36,290 nucleotides of DNA from Amoebophrya sp. AT5.2 (Eukaryota > Sar > Dinophyceae > Syndiniales > Amoebophryaceae). Positions within the stretch are counted from its first letter, which is position 1. Every line of letters starts with the position of its first letter. The notes beneath the pieces are model-generated. The model searched no databases. It had not been told where the DNA came from and saw only the letters and a program-made list of their open reading frames with translations. Made by a program: the position numbers and the translations under genes. The stretch lies in NCBI GenBank assembly GCA_005223375.1, contig RXOD01003931.1, positions 1-36,290 on the forward strand. The letters run 5' to 3'. Of this stretch, positions 1 through 11,500 are shown one piece after another.

Positions 1-58
1 GCAAGGGTGCCAGGCCTGGCAACCGCAGAAAGTCCCTGCTGCTCCCTCTTCTTTTTAG

Positions 59-2636
59 GACCGCCAAGGCAAGGGGGAACCCGAAGAGCCCCCAAAAAAT
101 TTCACTTACCCCAATAGGCACGTCCTTGTTACCACCTGGCCCCACCATACCGATCGAGCAGATCCAGGAGTCCTTCGCGAAGCGGGGCTGGGTCACGGCG
201 TTCAAGCGCTCGAACTCGCACAGACACCTCGACGTGACGGACAAGCCGAAGTGGATTCTGGCCCACCGTACTCGGCTCACTTTGTACGGAAAGCGCTCGG
301 ACCTGCTGCGCTTCTCGGCGCATTTCCGCTTCGCGCGGGACTTCGAAAGCGCGGGAACGGTGGAGGAGGTAGAAACCAGCCTGAGCGGGGAATACATGGA
401 GTGCCTGGCGCAAGTCCTGCTGGACGAGCGGACCTCGGTGCGGCAGCGGCTGGCGCTCCCGGCTGTGGTCGCGGGTGGAGGGAGAAAAACTGCGAAGAAG
501 CCGGCTGTTGGGGAGGTGAAAGTGAAACCGACACTGTTGCCTCCAGACCACTTCGAGCGGGAGAAGCTGCGCGAGTTGGCGGATTTCCTCGAGGGCTACG
601 AAACGCCGGAAGAAACGGAAGACGAAGAAAACGATGCTGGCCCGAAGGCAGGCTCATCCTCCAGTGCGAGCGAAGGCATCTTCGACACGTCCTCGTCGCA
701 GCCGGAATCCAGCGCCAGCGGTCCCTCTGCTTCTGCAGGGAAAATGAAGAAAGCGACAGCTGCAGCGACTTCGAAACAAATGGGAGCGACAGCTTCTAAT
801 GCCGCGAAATCGAAAAGGACGAGCGCGGCGAACCTTGCGACATCAAATGGTAGGGGGCCACGCTCATTGCCTGTTGAGGCGCCATCGATGGACGATGATG
901 CGGATTCTGACGAAGACGACGAGGATGAAGAGGACGACGATGACGCCGATGACGACAGTGACGACGATGAAGATGATGCTGACGAGGACGCGCTCGACGA
1001 CGACGATGACCTTGACGAAGAAGACGACCTGCTCGAAGATGAAGACGCGACCACCAGGAAACGCCTAAGAAAAAGTCGCAAGCGTCGCGCCAGCACAACT
1101 TCGTCCTCCGGCCTTGACGAAGAAATACTCGATGACGAGGACGACGACCACGAGGGTAGGAAAACACACACGAAGAAGAGAGTGAGAGGCTCTTTGTCGC
1201 CACGCGCCGGCGGAGGCAAGGGCGTCTCGCTGCATCTGGGCCTGACCAAGAATTTTCCGTACCTGGCCCGGGTGGACTACGCCGACACGCGGTTCCAGAC
1301 CTGTTTCCAGGTGGACGCCGCCGAACAAGACAGTTTGTGGCTTCAGGAACAGGAGGCACGGTGTCACGATTTGCTCCGGGCAGAAGAACAGAAAACCGGG
1401 AAGCCGGTGTACGATGCGGTCACCCGGATGCGACGGGTGATGCCGACAAGTAAGATCCATGACCCTTTAGAGCCGTACGACGTTCCGCTCGACTTCGTGC
1501 AAACCGTCGCAGAAGCCGTTAAAGATGAAGTGGACGAAGAGATGAGCCCGGAGGACCGCGACGATGGTGAGGCCGCAGGGTCGGCACTTCCAAGGGACGA
1601 GCCTGCTCCAAAGCGGCGAAAGAAGGACCACCATGAGCTGCAGGGGGCCCAGGCCGCTTCGTCCACTACGTTTTCATCACCTTCACCGAGCTTCGACTAC
1701 GGCCCGGAAGTTCACCTTCATCCCGATTCCACGGTGAAAGCGCTGGCGAAGCGGCTCCTGGAACTGGTTCGCCTTCGCGAACAGAACGGGATCCCGATGG
1801 ATTTCGAGGCGCGCGACCCGCTTCTCGCCGACCTCGAGAAACTACGCCTGGCAGTTTGCTTTGCGCCCGGTACCCTGCGCGGCGAAGGCACCGCACTGAT
1901 TGCGGCCCCCGCTCACGTCGCCAAGAAATACTGCCAGAACCGCCGGGTTGAAAGCATGCGCACACAGGAGGACGACGCTGCACTTATCGGCGAGGCTCGT
2001 CTAGGTGGCACAAAAACTGGAGCCAACGACGACCACGACAATCTTGGCACGGCTGCATCTTCATCAAAAGCAGCAACAAGAAAAGGAAATAAACTCGCGC
2101 AAGTAGGAGCGCCGCCCTCCCAGCAGCCTTCTCGTTTTTACCATCGCTTCCTCCCCAACCTTCGCGGGCGCATGGCCCGTTTGTATGGCGCGCCGGCGAT
2201 CAACCAGAAGTCGCTGCATGTGACCGCGGAGCAAGTGGTGCAGCTGTGCAACAAGGACAAGTTTGTCTCCGAGAAGAACGTGAACCTGGAAATTCTGCCC
2301 TTCACGAGCACCCCGCCGGCGGTGTGGAGTCGCGTGGACGGGTCGCTGAATGCGCATCTGCTGAACGCTCTGACACTTCGCGTGTACACGTTGCTCTGCA
2401 AGTTCCCGGGAATGAGCGCGATGAACCTCGCACAGCAGCTGCCTTTCTTCGACGCGGTGGAAGCGGAAATGCTGGTGCGGGACTACATGCACGGAATGGT
2501 GTACAGTCTGATTCTCCCAGTGGAAACGAGAGGCGTTGATGAAAAGGAAGGCCCTAGTCAGGAGCCTCCTACGTCGCGCGGAGAAAATTGCTATTTCGCC
2601 AAAAACCTGCGCGACGCGTGCCTACACCTTCTTTGA
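59..2636 (+). CDS. Large acidic nuclear-type protein, 5' end missing; weak resemblance to a winged-helix transcription factor subunit
   Basis: The frame stays open from base 1, so the gene begins outside the window. A pyrimidine tract ending in AG at 57-58 looks like a splice acceptor, so the visible exon probably starts at 59. No ATG occurs before the first well-folded part, about base 126. From there, residues 1-115 are a globular basic segment. Residues 115-380 are low complexity and include an Asp/Glu run (roughly residues 257-310) followed by basic nuclear-localisation-like stretches. A second globular part covers about 380-490, and the C-terminal 150 residues look helical. One C-terminal stretch has a PGMS...L...L pattern like the winged helices at the end of TFIIIC large subunits. 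That likeness is weak and I do not assign the function. The protein is probably nuclear. The stop TGA is at 2634-2636. Confidence 0.6.
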
Positions 2637-3810
2637 CCGAAGAAATACAGATTTACCTTCGAGGCAGGTACAAACCAGCGACATGTTGAATCAATGAGAA
2701 TCCGCATCAAGAACGTGGACGCACGCAAAAGAAAACAAGAACAGACCTGCTGCACCTGCATGCTGTGCCGTTTCAGCCAGCTACGTGTTCTTGATGACCG
2801 AGCGTCGATCTGGAAAAGAAAGTCTAAGAGCTAACGCTTGTGGTTCTAGTTTCCATCAATCGTTCAGGTTCTCACTCAGTGCCGAGGCTGTGATTTGCGC
2901 TTGACACGCCGCATGCGAGAGCGTGTTGCCACACACATCAAAGTCCTGGTGGGTAGACCTGCAAGCATTTCGTCGTACCACGAACTGATTTCGGTCACGC
3001 AAAATGGCTGACGAGAAGTTTCGCATAAAATTTATACGCAGCGTGCTTTCTCACGCCCCCCTGCACGACCCCTTGATTGACGCATCCGCAACCCCCGCAT
3101 GACGCGTGATGTTTACCGAGACCGCATACGGATTTCACACATGCTCATAGATACTTTGCTTGATGTCGATACGGTGGATAAACTCAATTAATACGATCAC
3201 TGCAAGTGCAACTCCAAAACGAAGACGATGGAAGAAGTGGCAATAACATTAACAACCGCTGACACGACCTTGTTTTTACCGTAAAAAATATAACCCGGCG
3301 TGTCCGACTCCGAGCACGACTGAAACTGAGACTGACATAGATACGAAACTGGCACAGTTTGAAAATTTACTTTCTCAAGAACAAACTACTGGTACTGCAT
3401 TGATCCTGGTGCTGCTCCCTTGCCGCGACGAGTCCAGAAGGACCAGCACCAACTGCTGGCACGAGCAGCAGCAACAGCATCAAGGTCGTGCGGCGGACAT
3501 CAAGATCAAGCTCAAACAGATGATCAACGCAGCAACGTGCGAAACCTGATCCGAAGGACAAGACGTGGACTGTTGCGACGAGTTAGCCCCTTTCTTTGGA
3601 CTGCATACTCTCTCTAACCCCCCGCGCGCCTCCTCGCGGTCCCGCGCAGCACACGCCCACGTCGACGGCGGCCACGAAAGCCGGTGAGAAAATCTTGAGG
3701 TAGACAGCTGAGGAGGTGGAGCACAGGCACACGCGTCAGCGTTCACTGAAGTGAAAAATTCCAACAGTATTAAGAGTAACAAAGAACAAGACTTCTGCGA
3801 GGACCCGGAA
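2637..3810. other. Intergenic stretch without a supported gene
   Basis: This is AT-richer than the genes on either side. Short open frames around 3367-3617 have no family signature and overlap on both strands. It probably holds the 3' untranslated region of the acidic protein and the promoter or leader of the phosphatase gene. A small upstream exon of the phosphatase cannot be excluded, because its frame stays open back to 3712. Confidence 0.5.
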
Positions 3811-5561
3811 ATGTTCGGTTCGGTGGACTACCACAAGGCGGGCGTGGACCTCCTCCGGCACGCGGGACCGAGGAGATACAACGAGCTGGATGCTGTGTAC
3901 GAGCACCCCACCAGCAAGGGAAAAGTCTACATCGGCAACCTCGTCTCCGCACAAAACAAAGGCATCCTCGACCGACACAGCATCAAAAGAATAGTAAACT
4001 AAAACATTTACATTTCTTTTTAATTTTATTCATTGTTTCACCAACATACATCTACAACAACTTACTTGCTAGTTGAACAAGTTGTACTAAGCCTGGTCCT
4101 GGTGTTCGTGGTGGTCGAGGTCCCAGTTCTCGTCGTGACGAGCAAGAGGAACAAGCCGGGCCATCCTCAAGTAAAATTACAGAAGAATTTATAAGCAATG
4201 GGAGTCCCATTAGTCCCCGGCCGGCTCCCATTGGTCCCATTGGTCCCATTGCTCCCCTCCCCTCGGGGTTCGGCCGGGTGGGCTCTTGCAAAGCGGTCGA
4301 CTCACTTGCGCTTGAATCGCGTATAGGTGGTGGCCTGGAAGCATTGACGTTCCGCGCACTCCAGGCTGTGGCGCCGCTTCGATTGTCGTTCATCTAGTCC
4401 GTTCCGCGTGCCCGTGCCTATAGGAGCCGGTGTGGTGAAGAAGTCGCGTTGATTGATGTACAGGGCAGCGGCAACGTCATCTACCAGGCTGGAGGTGTTC
4501 TCGATGCCGAACATCGTGTCGTTTGTGTTTGTGTCGTAGCTAGTGCCGTAGGTCGTGGTCGTCTGGTGCGGTTGAGTAGTAGGCTCGCGCTTGCGCTACC
4601 TATAGGCTTTCTGCAGGCTCTTGCGGGTGTGTTCGACGGACTCCCCCGCTCCCCGAGTAGAGCGTGAAATCGACTCCCCACCCGGCTCCCATTGGTCCCA
4701 TTGGTCCCCTCCCGCCGGGGCTAAAACCTTATAAATTGTTCTGTAAAAATAAAATAAAATCCAGGTAAACTGCCAGGACACCACCACGGAGAACTTCCAC
4801 GAGGGACAGGCCGGCTACCAATACTACCGCTTCCCAATATCACACTGGTACTTGTTACGCAGAGGATCTAACTGATCGAATGACATGAGTCAGGGTCAAT
4901 TTTTTTGGTCTTTCAGATTTTAGGTAATCAAAATTGCTTACTGTTCATCTTCCGTCAGTAGAAGCTGCATCTGAACGATTCCAGGTGGCGTGAGAAGAAC
5001 ATGGATTCTCCGGAGAACGTGCTGCGGTTCTTTCTCGAGCCCTTCAAGTGGATCGACGCACAGATCGAGCAGGGACACTCCGTGCTGATTCATTGTCTGG
5101 CCGGCGCGCACCGGGCGGGAAGCACGGGCGTAGCTTACTGCATGTACGCCAACAAATCCGGTTTCGACGAAACCCTCGCCATCGTGAAATCGATCCGGCC
5201 GATCGTGGACCCGTTCGGACCGCTGGAAGAACTGCTAAGGAGGCTGGAGGCAGGTAAGGTTAACAAGCTGATAGATCAATTGCAATCTAAAAATTGGTTC
5301 TAGTCCAAGACTGAACTAAGTTGTACTTTCACTATAGTTTTATATTTATTTTACTCCATTTCACTTTCAGGTCTGAAGAAAGGCGCCGTGGTGAAGAAGC
5401 CGACGCGGTTACTGGCGGACGTGGGCTTGTCACCACTGACGTCACCACTATCGCCGGGTGGAGGCCTCGCTGGCAAACCACGGGCATCGCTTGGTCTCAG
5501 ATCGAATCTGCAGCGAGTATCAAACGGTGGCGAGAACCCAACAAAAAAACCGACATCGTGA
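3811..5561 (+). CDS. Dual-specificity protein phosphatase, four exons
   Basis: Exons are 3811-3993, 4765-4847, 4985-5253 and 5371-5561. They join in frame to 241 residues. The signature Cys loop HCLAGAHRAG lies in exon 3, with H at 5091-5093 and the catalytic Cys at 5094-5096. It fits the HCx5R P-loop, which forms the phosphocysteine intermediate. An upstream segment, KVYIGNLVSAQN, matches the N-terminal strand of the dual-specificity phosphatase fold, and the motif RIVNCQD is rebuilt exactly across intron 1. These enzymes dephosphorylate Tyr and Ser/Thr, often on MAP kinases. The tail of about 60 residues is Pro/Ser-rich. All introns are GT-AG (771, 137 and 117 nt). ATG 3811 is the first in-frame ATG; the frame is open without an ATG back to 3712, so a further 5' exon is possible. 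The family assignment is secure, the substrate unknown. Confidence 0.88.
4221..4720. repeat. Pair of CCCATTGGT-type repeats bracketing a segment inside intron 1
   Basis: Two copies of a roughly 40-bp motif lie at 4221-4268 and 4682-4720 in the same orientation. Each has CCGGCTCCC followed by tandem ATTGGTCCC units, then CTCCC and CGGGG. The left copy has one extra, slightly altered unit. They bracket about 410 bp. This may be the terminal structure of a small nested mobile segment or of the intron family itself. Confidence 0.6.
4302..4609 (-). other. Coding-like open frame, antisense, inside the phosphatase intron
   Basis: On the minus strand an open frame of about 100 codons follows a TAG and ends at 4302. 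It has a Thr/Asn-rich N-terminal part, an ATG at 4514 and a basic end. Its codons often end in C or G, as in the real genes here. I recognise no family. It may be a captured gene fragment carried by the nested insert, or chance. Confidence 0.3.
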
Positions 5562-6669
5562 CGGAAGCCACCTGCAGGTGTGCCTTCCACAGACGATGTC
5601 AGGAAGTAGACGCAGGATGATCGATTTGCATTTGCGCATCGATCGCGTAGTAGCAATAGAATAGATTGATACGTTCGCAATCGCATGGCCATGGGCATGG
5701 GCTGGATATGGATTCGCAAAAGCAATAATTTCCATGTGTGTGTGAAACTCATTTCCAGCTTTTCGCGAGGCAGCTCCTGCTGGTCGCTGGGACTGCAAGG
5801 ACAAGGGGTGCTGTTGACATCGACTCTTCATTTTCCTGGTTGTACAATGCAAAAAAGCCGCACGCGCAAGGATGAGGAATGTCGCTTCAGAGTTGTGCCT
5901 GAAGTCGCAATGAATTGCAGCAATTAGCTTGAAGGGACGACACGTTGGAGCTTTTACGTCATGACCTCCATGTCCATGCTCTCAGTTGGAGTTGGAAAAG
6001 ACGACGCTGACCGAAAAGATAAATGGTCCGCGGCATTAGTGTCGTTGGCGACGGCTTTCACGCGATGCAAGTACATCTTCGAAGAAGCAAGGGCAAGGCG
6101 AGACAGGTGGAGCAATCGTAGCGCACGCGAACGGCCGCGCCGCAGCCACTTACCACCGCATGCAGAACACAATGTCAATGTCGTGGAGTGATCATGTCGT
6201 AGTCGTTGTATTCAAATTCATCATACAACGTGAACGTTTGATACTAGACAGTAGTACGCGACAGGCAGCTGTGTTTTGTTGAGTCTGCGGTTTCCAGAGT
6301 TCGCTGTACATGAAACATCCTGTCGAGGGAACGAGGAGGAGCGATGAAACTAAGCAAGCGCAAACTTCGAGTCCAAAGTCCTTTCATCTAGCTCTACCGG
6401 TAGGATGGTGCTCCTGGACCTGGTGGTCAGTCGTGTCAACTCCAGTTGTGGCTGCGCTGGGCCAGACAGTTGAAAATAAGAAAGTGCATTTCATCTGCGA
6501 CACACACTGCAGGTCGCTTTTGCATAATTCTACGCGCAACGATCGTCTTACTGCTCCGATGAAGAATAAATGTCGCCAGAGTCACGACCTCCACGACGCC
6601 CTTAAGTTGTACTGGCGCTCCTCTAAGAACAAAGGTCGATAAAAAATTAATAGAAACAGCCACTAAAAA
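5562..6669. other. Intergenic stretch without a supported gene
   Basis: I see no conserved domain and no convincing coding frame. Several short open frames (for example 5961-6191 and 6310-6642) lack any family signature. The stretch must contain the end of the phosphatase transcript and the start of the next. Confidence 0.5.
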
Positions 6670-8056
6670 ATGATGACGCCTTTCGGCGAACACCAGAACA
6701 GCCCGGCGAAAGTCTTTCCCGGCGGAGACGGCCCGCAATTTGCGTACGGGGGCGCCGGAGGTGGAAGCGCCTCTTCCTCTTCTTCCGGAAACATGGTCGT
6801 CGGCGCCCCCATGATAGCAACCCAGCCTGTAATCATGACTCCTATGACATCAAGCGGTGCTGGACACGGGCAGCCGGTGTTCCTAATGGCGCCTTCGCAG
6901 TCGTTTGGAGGCCCATTGTCACCCATAGGCGGAGGAGGAATGCTCCAAATGCAAATGCAGCAACCGCTCGCGTGGGACCGACCACGCGTTTGCGGCGAGT
7001 GTACCCAGGAGTGCTGGATGGCGTGCGCCTGTGCCTGCTTGAGCATCGACGTAGTATCCAACGAAATCGCGCTGCCTGCAGCGAGGCAACACACGTGGAT
7101 GGTGGGACTATGCGTTGGAGTCAGGTACTAAGATTTTAGCATTCAACTTTTTGATCATACATTAGCTTTGTCTTTGCGAGTAGACGAACACCAACACTGT
7201 CACTTCTTCTATCACATGCGCTGTATGATCATCGGATGCTGGTGCTGCTGCGCAAGCAAGACCATGCGTAAGTACACTCAGGTCTACTTCTACTTCTTGA
7301 AATTAATTAATAGGTTTTTCTCTGTCAGAGTGCAGGTGCACTGCTGTGGCGGAGTTTTTCTCTTTCCACCGATCATGAGCAAGTAAATAACATCCACGTA
7401 ATACTAAAAGAAACCGAACAATGCGCGACAGGTGGTGCGCCGACATGGCTCGCACTCTCGAGGAAATGATAGCGAATTCCAACCGTATTTTCGGGATCAT
7501 GGTCCTCGTCTCTCTGCTCGTGTCCGCCCTGGGAGCGATATTTTTGATGCGGTGGAAGAATTACGTCGGCCAGCACTTGAAAGTAAGGCCGGACGAAGTC
7601 TTTGAAGACTTCATCTGTATGTGGTGCTGCCCCTGCCACCACATCCCGGCGGTACACCGAACTGCCAATCTGGTCCAGAGTTGTCGACGCGGGGCCGGGG
7701 GGGCGGGTGCTGGAGCCATGATGGGTGCGGGCGGTGCGCCAGCGGCGCCCATGACGATGATGATGGCCCCGTCCTCAGGCTCAGCCCCCGGCTCCGCAAA
7801 CAACACTGGAACCGGCCCCGACAGCCTGATGCTAGCGAATGGTACGAACAGGGGGTACGACCGAGAACCTGGCGCAGCTCCCGAAAGCAGCACGACAACG
7901 GTATTGGCGATGGCACCAAGCAGCGGGGCCGCGCTAGCACCGGCTACCACAATCGCAAACCCAACAAGTGACCAGCTCGTCGCGGCGGGGGGGCCCGGGC
8001 CGCGCGATCATGGAAGCAGTATCGTGCGCGGCTACGCAGTACCGGACGGGAAGTGA
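6670..8056 (+). CDS. Cysteine-rich membrane protein, possibly PLAC8-like, four exons
   Basis: Best model: exons 6670-7121, 7182-7267, 7331-7382 and 7432-8056, giving 404 residues. The first 100 residues are Gly/Ser/Met-rich and probably disordered. Then come Cys clusters, CGECTQECWMACACAC and, in exon 2, GCWCCCAS. A hydrophobic membrane segment follows near IFGIMVLVSLLVSALGAIF, then a second Cys cluster, CMWCCPCHHIPAVHR, of the kind seen near the end of PLAC8 domains. The tail is Gly/Ala/Ser/Pro-rich. PLAC8 proteins are small membrane-associated Cys-rich proteins of varied roles. Exons 3 and 4 are bounded by GT-AG introns of 63 and 49 nt. Intron 1 has no GT-AG pair that keeps the Cys-rich frame (see findings). 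A fully canonical alternative splice exists but loses the exon 2 cysteines. The PLAC8 assignment is tentative; the gene itself is likely. Confidence 0.62.
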
Positions 8057-8594
8057 ACCCGTTGGAGCCGCTCCACTTCAAACACCACGACATTAGGAAT
8101 GAAAAGCAACCACATACCACACGCACTCGCACGCAGAAAGAAAACTTTTTACTATGGACATGAACTCGCAACATGCTGCGCAAACGTATTTTTGCCTTGT
8201 TCTTTTCATGCGACTTCCAGCTCCACAGGAACGTCGCCCACGCCCACCATTCGTCTTGTCATATTATAATGGCCGCCAGCAGAAACAGAATTCTTGCGCC
8301 CGACGGACCACTCCTGTTGCTTCGCCAAGTGTTACAACAGTCGGGAGGTGAGCGCTCGCTCGACACCGACCGCCATTATGTCCTGAGCATGTTGTGAAAG
8401 GCTCCGGTATGCATCCATATGCGACTGCGGTATGCATATAATGCAGTTCGTCGTGGTTCTGTTTTTTACCGTTTCATTTTGAAAGCATTCCCCTCCTCGC
8501 ATCGGGGATTCTGCGTCCCGGATCACAGATCGGAGATCATCAGAGTCGTTTATTACTGGAGCGGCGTTCTTGTTCAGGACGAGAACAGAATGCG
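8057..8594. other. Intergenic stretch without a supported gene
   Basis: I see no gene. Short open frames on both strands overlap and show no domain. The last bases before 8595 are the leader of the next gene. Confidence 0.5.
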
Positions 8595-11500
8595 ATGCAG
8601 CGGTGCACGTGCTTGCTCCTCGTCCGCGCGTTGGTCGCTACCACCATGGCGACGGCGGTCGCGGGGGTACCTCTACCTGCTAGCGACCAGGAGCACGCCC
8701 AAGCCCATGAGTCACCGTCAGCACCAGCAGACCCAGTCGGCGGGGTCTTCGGGAAAAGCGCGTGGTGTCCTGCGGGCATTGTTGCGCTCTTTCCGGAGGC
8801 CGAGATATGGCGCGCACTCAATGACGCGGAAGAACAAGAAATCGAAAACGAACACGAAGGGGGTGCCGCACGACAGCCCGGTCCGGAGGAGGGCGGTGGA
8901 AATCCTCGACCGCGTCCACGCGGCACATCTGCAGTTGGATTTACAAGCGACGCCGTCGAGCAAGAAATTGAAATTGGTTCCTTGTTGTACTCGGATGAGT
9001 TGCTGTCGACGGTTCTCCTGTCTCCAGCAGCGGCCTCGTCTGAGGCAGATGCGGATGAGAGCGCAGAGCCTGCTGGCGCTGAACCAGAGCAGTCCGGAGA
9101 CGCTGCGAAGAGCACCAGTCCGAAATATTTGTATCAACAACCAGTGGAGAGCTTGTTGTGCGCGCAAGACTACAGCAACAACGACTACGACAACGTTTGG
9201 AAGAGTGTCGGCTTCCTCCACGAGATCGCGCACTACTACGAGTGTGGGGACCCGTTTTCCGCAGATCTTGAAAAGGTGCTGGATGGCACGGAAGCAATTG
9301 CCGACAGCCTGTGCAGCCACTTGGAAGATCTGGCGGTTCCCTGTGGCAAAAGTAGACTCGTTCGCGTTTTTCCGACGACGATACTCGCTGAAGACGAGGA
9401 TGACGAAGAAAAGAGTGGTGAAGATCGCACAGGGGAACCGCACGACCACAACCTAAACCAGTCCGTTGCTGGAACGTCTGTGCCGCAAGAAGTGCAGGAC
9501 GCGCTAGACAAACACAAACTCAGGAGCGTCAGCTCCCATGCGGAAACGATGACGCGGACTACACCTTTAGCATACGGGCTGCATGCAGCGAAAGAATTTG
9601 CAGCTGGCTGTCTAGAGTTTGGCCTCGAAAGCCAAGCGCCTTCGCGGGCAGCAGGTGAAGAACCTCAAGCCAGCTCCGCCTTCGGAGAAGCAGGCGTGAA
9701 AACGCTTTTGTCGCACTTTCGCCGCGTATCGTTTGTGACGCTTCTCGGGATTGCGGCAGAGCGGGCAGTGGTGCGGGCTTCGGCGGCGCGTACGGAGGCC
9801 CCCAGCACAACGACCGTTGAGGACGACTACAGAGGGCGCATGATTGAGACGGCGAGACGGTTGACTGCCCTCCGGCTGGCGCTGCTGCCCACCGGCACGA
9901 CCGGCGAACGAAACCACGATGCCGTGCGCGCATCCGCCGGCGTGAATATTTCTGCGGACAAGCACCAGCAGCTGCTCGCGTTGCTCCCCCGTCCGCGGGC
10001 GCGCGCCGCCTTCGCAAAAGCTCTGAACCTCCTCGACGGCGTCGCGCACCAGCAGCAGGCTCGCTCCGGGTCGCAGAAAATTCTTTTCGTGGACCAGCAG
10101 GCCTTCAAACGGTCTACGTTCCGTACCGCGCTGTGGCACCACGCCGAGCGTGCCTTCCAGCGGCTTTCCGGCGGTGAGATCCTGCCGTCGTACCTCGTGC
10201 GAAACTTCGTGGACGCGACGAAGGACCGCCTGCCTGCGGATCTCGTCCACAACGCTCCGGCAAAGCAAATGGCCGCGTTTCTGCGCGCGGCGCTGGTGCA
10301 CCGAGAGGGATGGAGCGACGCGAAGGTCGAACAAGCGAGGCGCGGGCTAGTGGAAAACTTTGCAAACACAATGGTCGACCGACTAGAAGCACCGAACGCG
10401 ACCCTGGCCTACGCGCTGAAGGATTTTGCCCTTTGGAAACACGGAAGCATCCTGCACCCGGCGCCGAACCTCCGCGGCGCGTTCGCGGCGCGCCGGCACG
10501 CGTACGAATACCTCACGGCATTCAGCAACGGCATGGCACGGGGGCTAGCTGCGGTCTCCAGCTCGTCCCTTGCCTCAGCATCGGCAAACGCAAGCCCCAA
10601 GCTCTTCTTCGGCTCCGCGGAATATCAAATCGACATTTTTGAGTCCTTGGTCTTCGGGTGGCAAGCGGTGCGGACGTTCGGCATTTACCCTGAAGTGGTC
10701 CTGCGCGGGTACAAGGCGCTAACTGCGTTTTTAGAACGTCATCAAGCGCGCTGCAAAGATGCTCGAAATGAATTGCCCGTGGTTCCCCGCCCATGGTCGG
10801 ACTACGCGGAAATACTTCTGGACCAGCTGCGAGACCTCTTTGCACAGCAGGACGGAACGTTGCCGGTTTACTACGGTGGGGGCGCCGGAGGCCTGACCAT
10901 GGAAATTCGGTATTCGTGCCCAGGCCCAGGCCACCGCCATGACGAGAACGATGAGGACTCGCCTTCACGTCGACCGGCCTCAGTGCAGAAGATGCTCGCT
11001 GCGGAATGCGAGCTGCAACGGGCATTCCGTCCGCAAGGGGGGGCGAGCATTCCACCCTCGACTGCACGACGTAAAATGATCAACAAGTACAACGACTTGT
11101 TCGACCTGTGGGCACTCGAGCCTCTTCACGCGGATCGTGCGCTGGTAAAGCACAGCGGTAAACACTTTTCGCACTACGCGCAAGTCCAAATCCTAATCGC
11201 TGAAGAGGATCCTGAGCTGGCGTTTCCTATGCTGGATCTTGTGGAAGTAGATGCTGAAGAACTTGAAACTGGAGAGCGTCCTCGCGATCTTGGGGACGAA
11301 GCAGTAGAGTTGCGGGAAGTGCTCAATGCGGTGCCGGTGCTGGAGTCAGAAACGGGACAGCTTCGCACGACTGGCGATGTGCTCAAGGTGGCCAATGCGG
11401 ACTTTGCGGAGGATTTCAAGGACATCGTGCTCGGAAAGATTTTTCAGGTGTTAGGCCTGGCGGTTGAACCTCCGAGCATACCAGCATCTTCACCAGAAGG

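Larger units (their letters stand above)
3994..4764 (+). other. Intron 1 of the phosphatase gene, flanked by a 7-bp direct repeat
   Basis: The intron begins GTAAACT at 3994 and the following exon begins with the same GTAAACT at 4765. This means the donor site and the exon edge are a duplicated 7-mer. Such duplications are expected if an intron arises by insertion with a target-site duplication (introner behaviour). The intron is 771 nt, far longer than its neighbours, because it holds a repeat-flanked insert (see the next two entries). Confidence 0.8.

Noticed and set aside
596..1249. Long minus-strand poly-Ser frame
   Set aside because: It is the exact antisense of the Asp/Glu tract of the acidic protein; GAC/GAT codons read backwards give Ser runs.
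8419..9456. Plus-strand frame of 345 codons
   Set aside because: Overlaps the start of the secreted protein in another frame, Arg/Ser-rich with no domain; a shadow.
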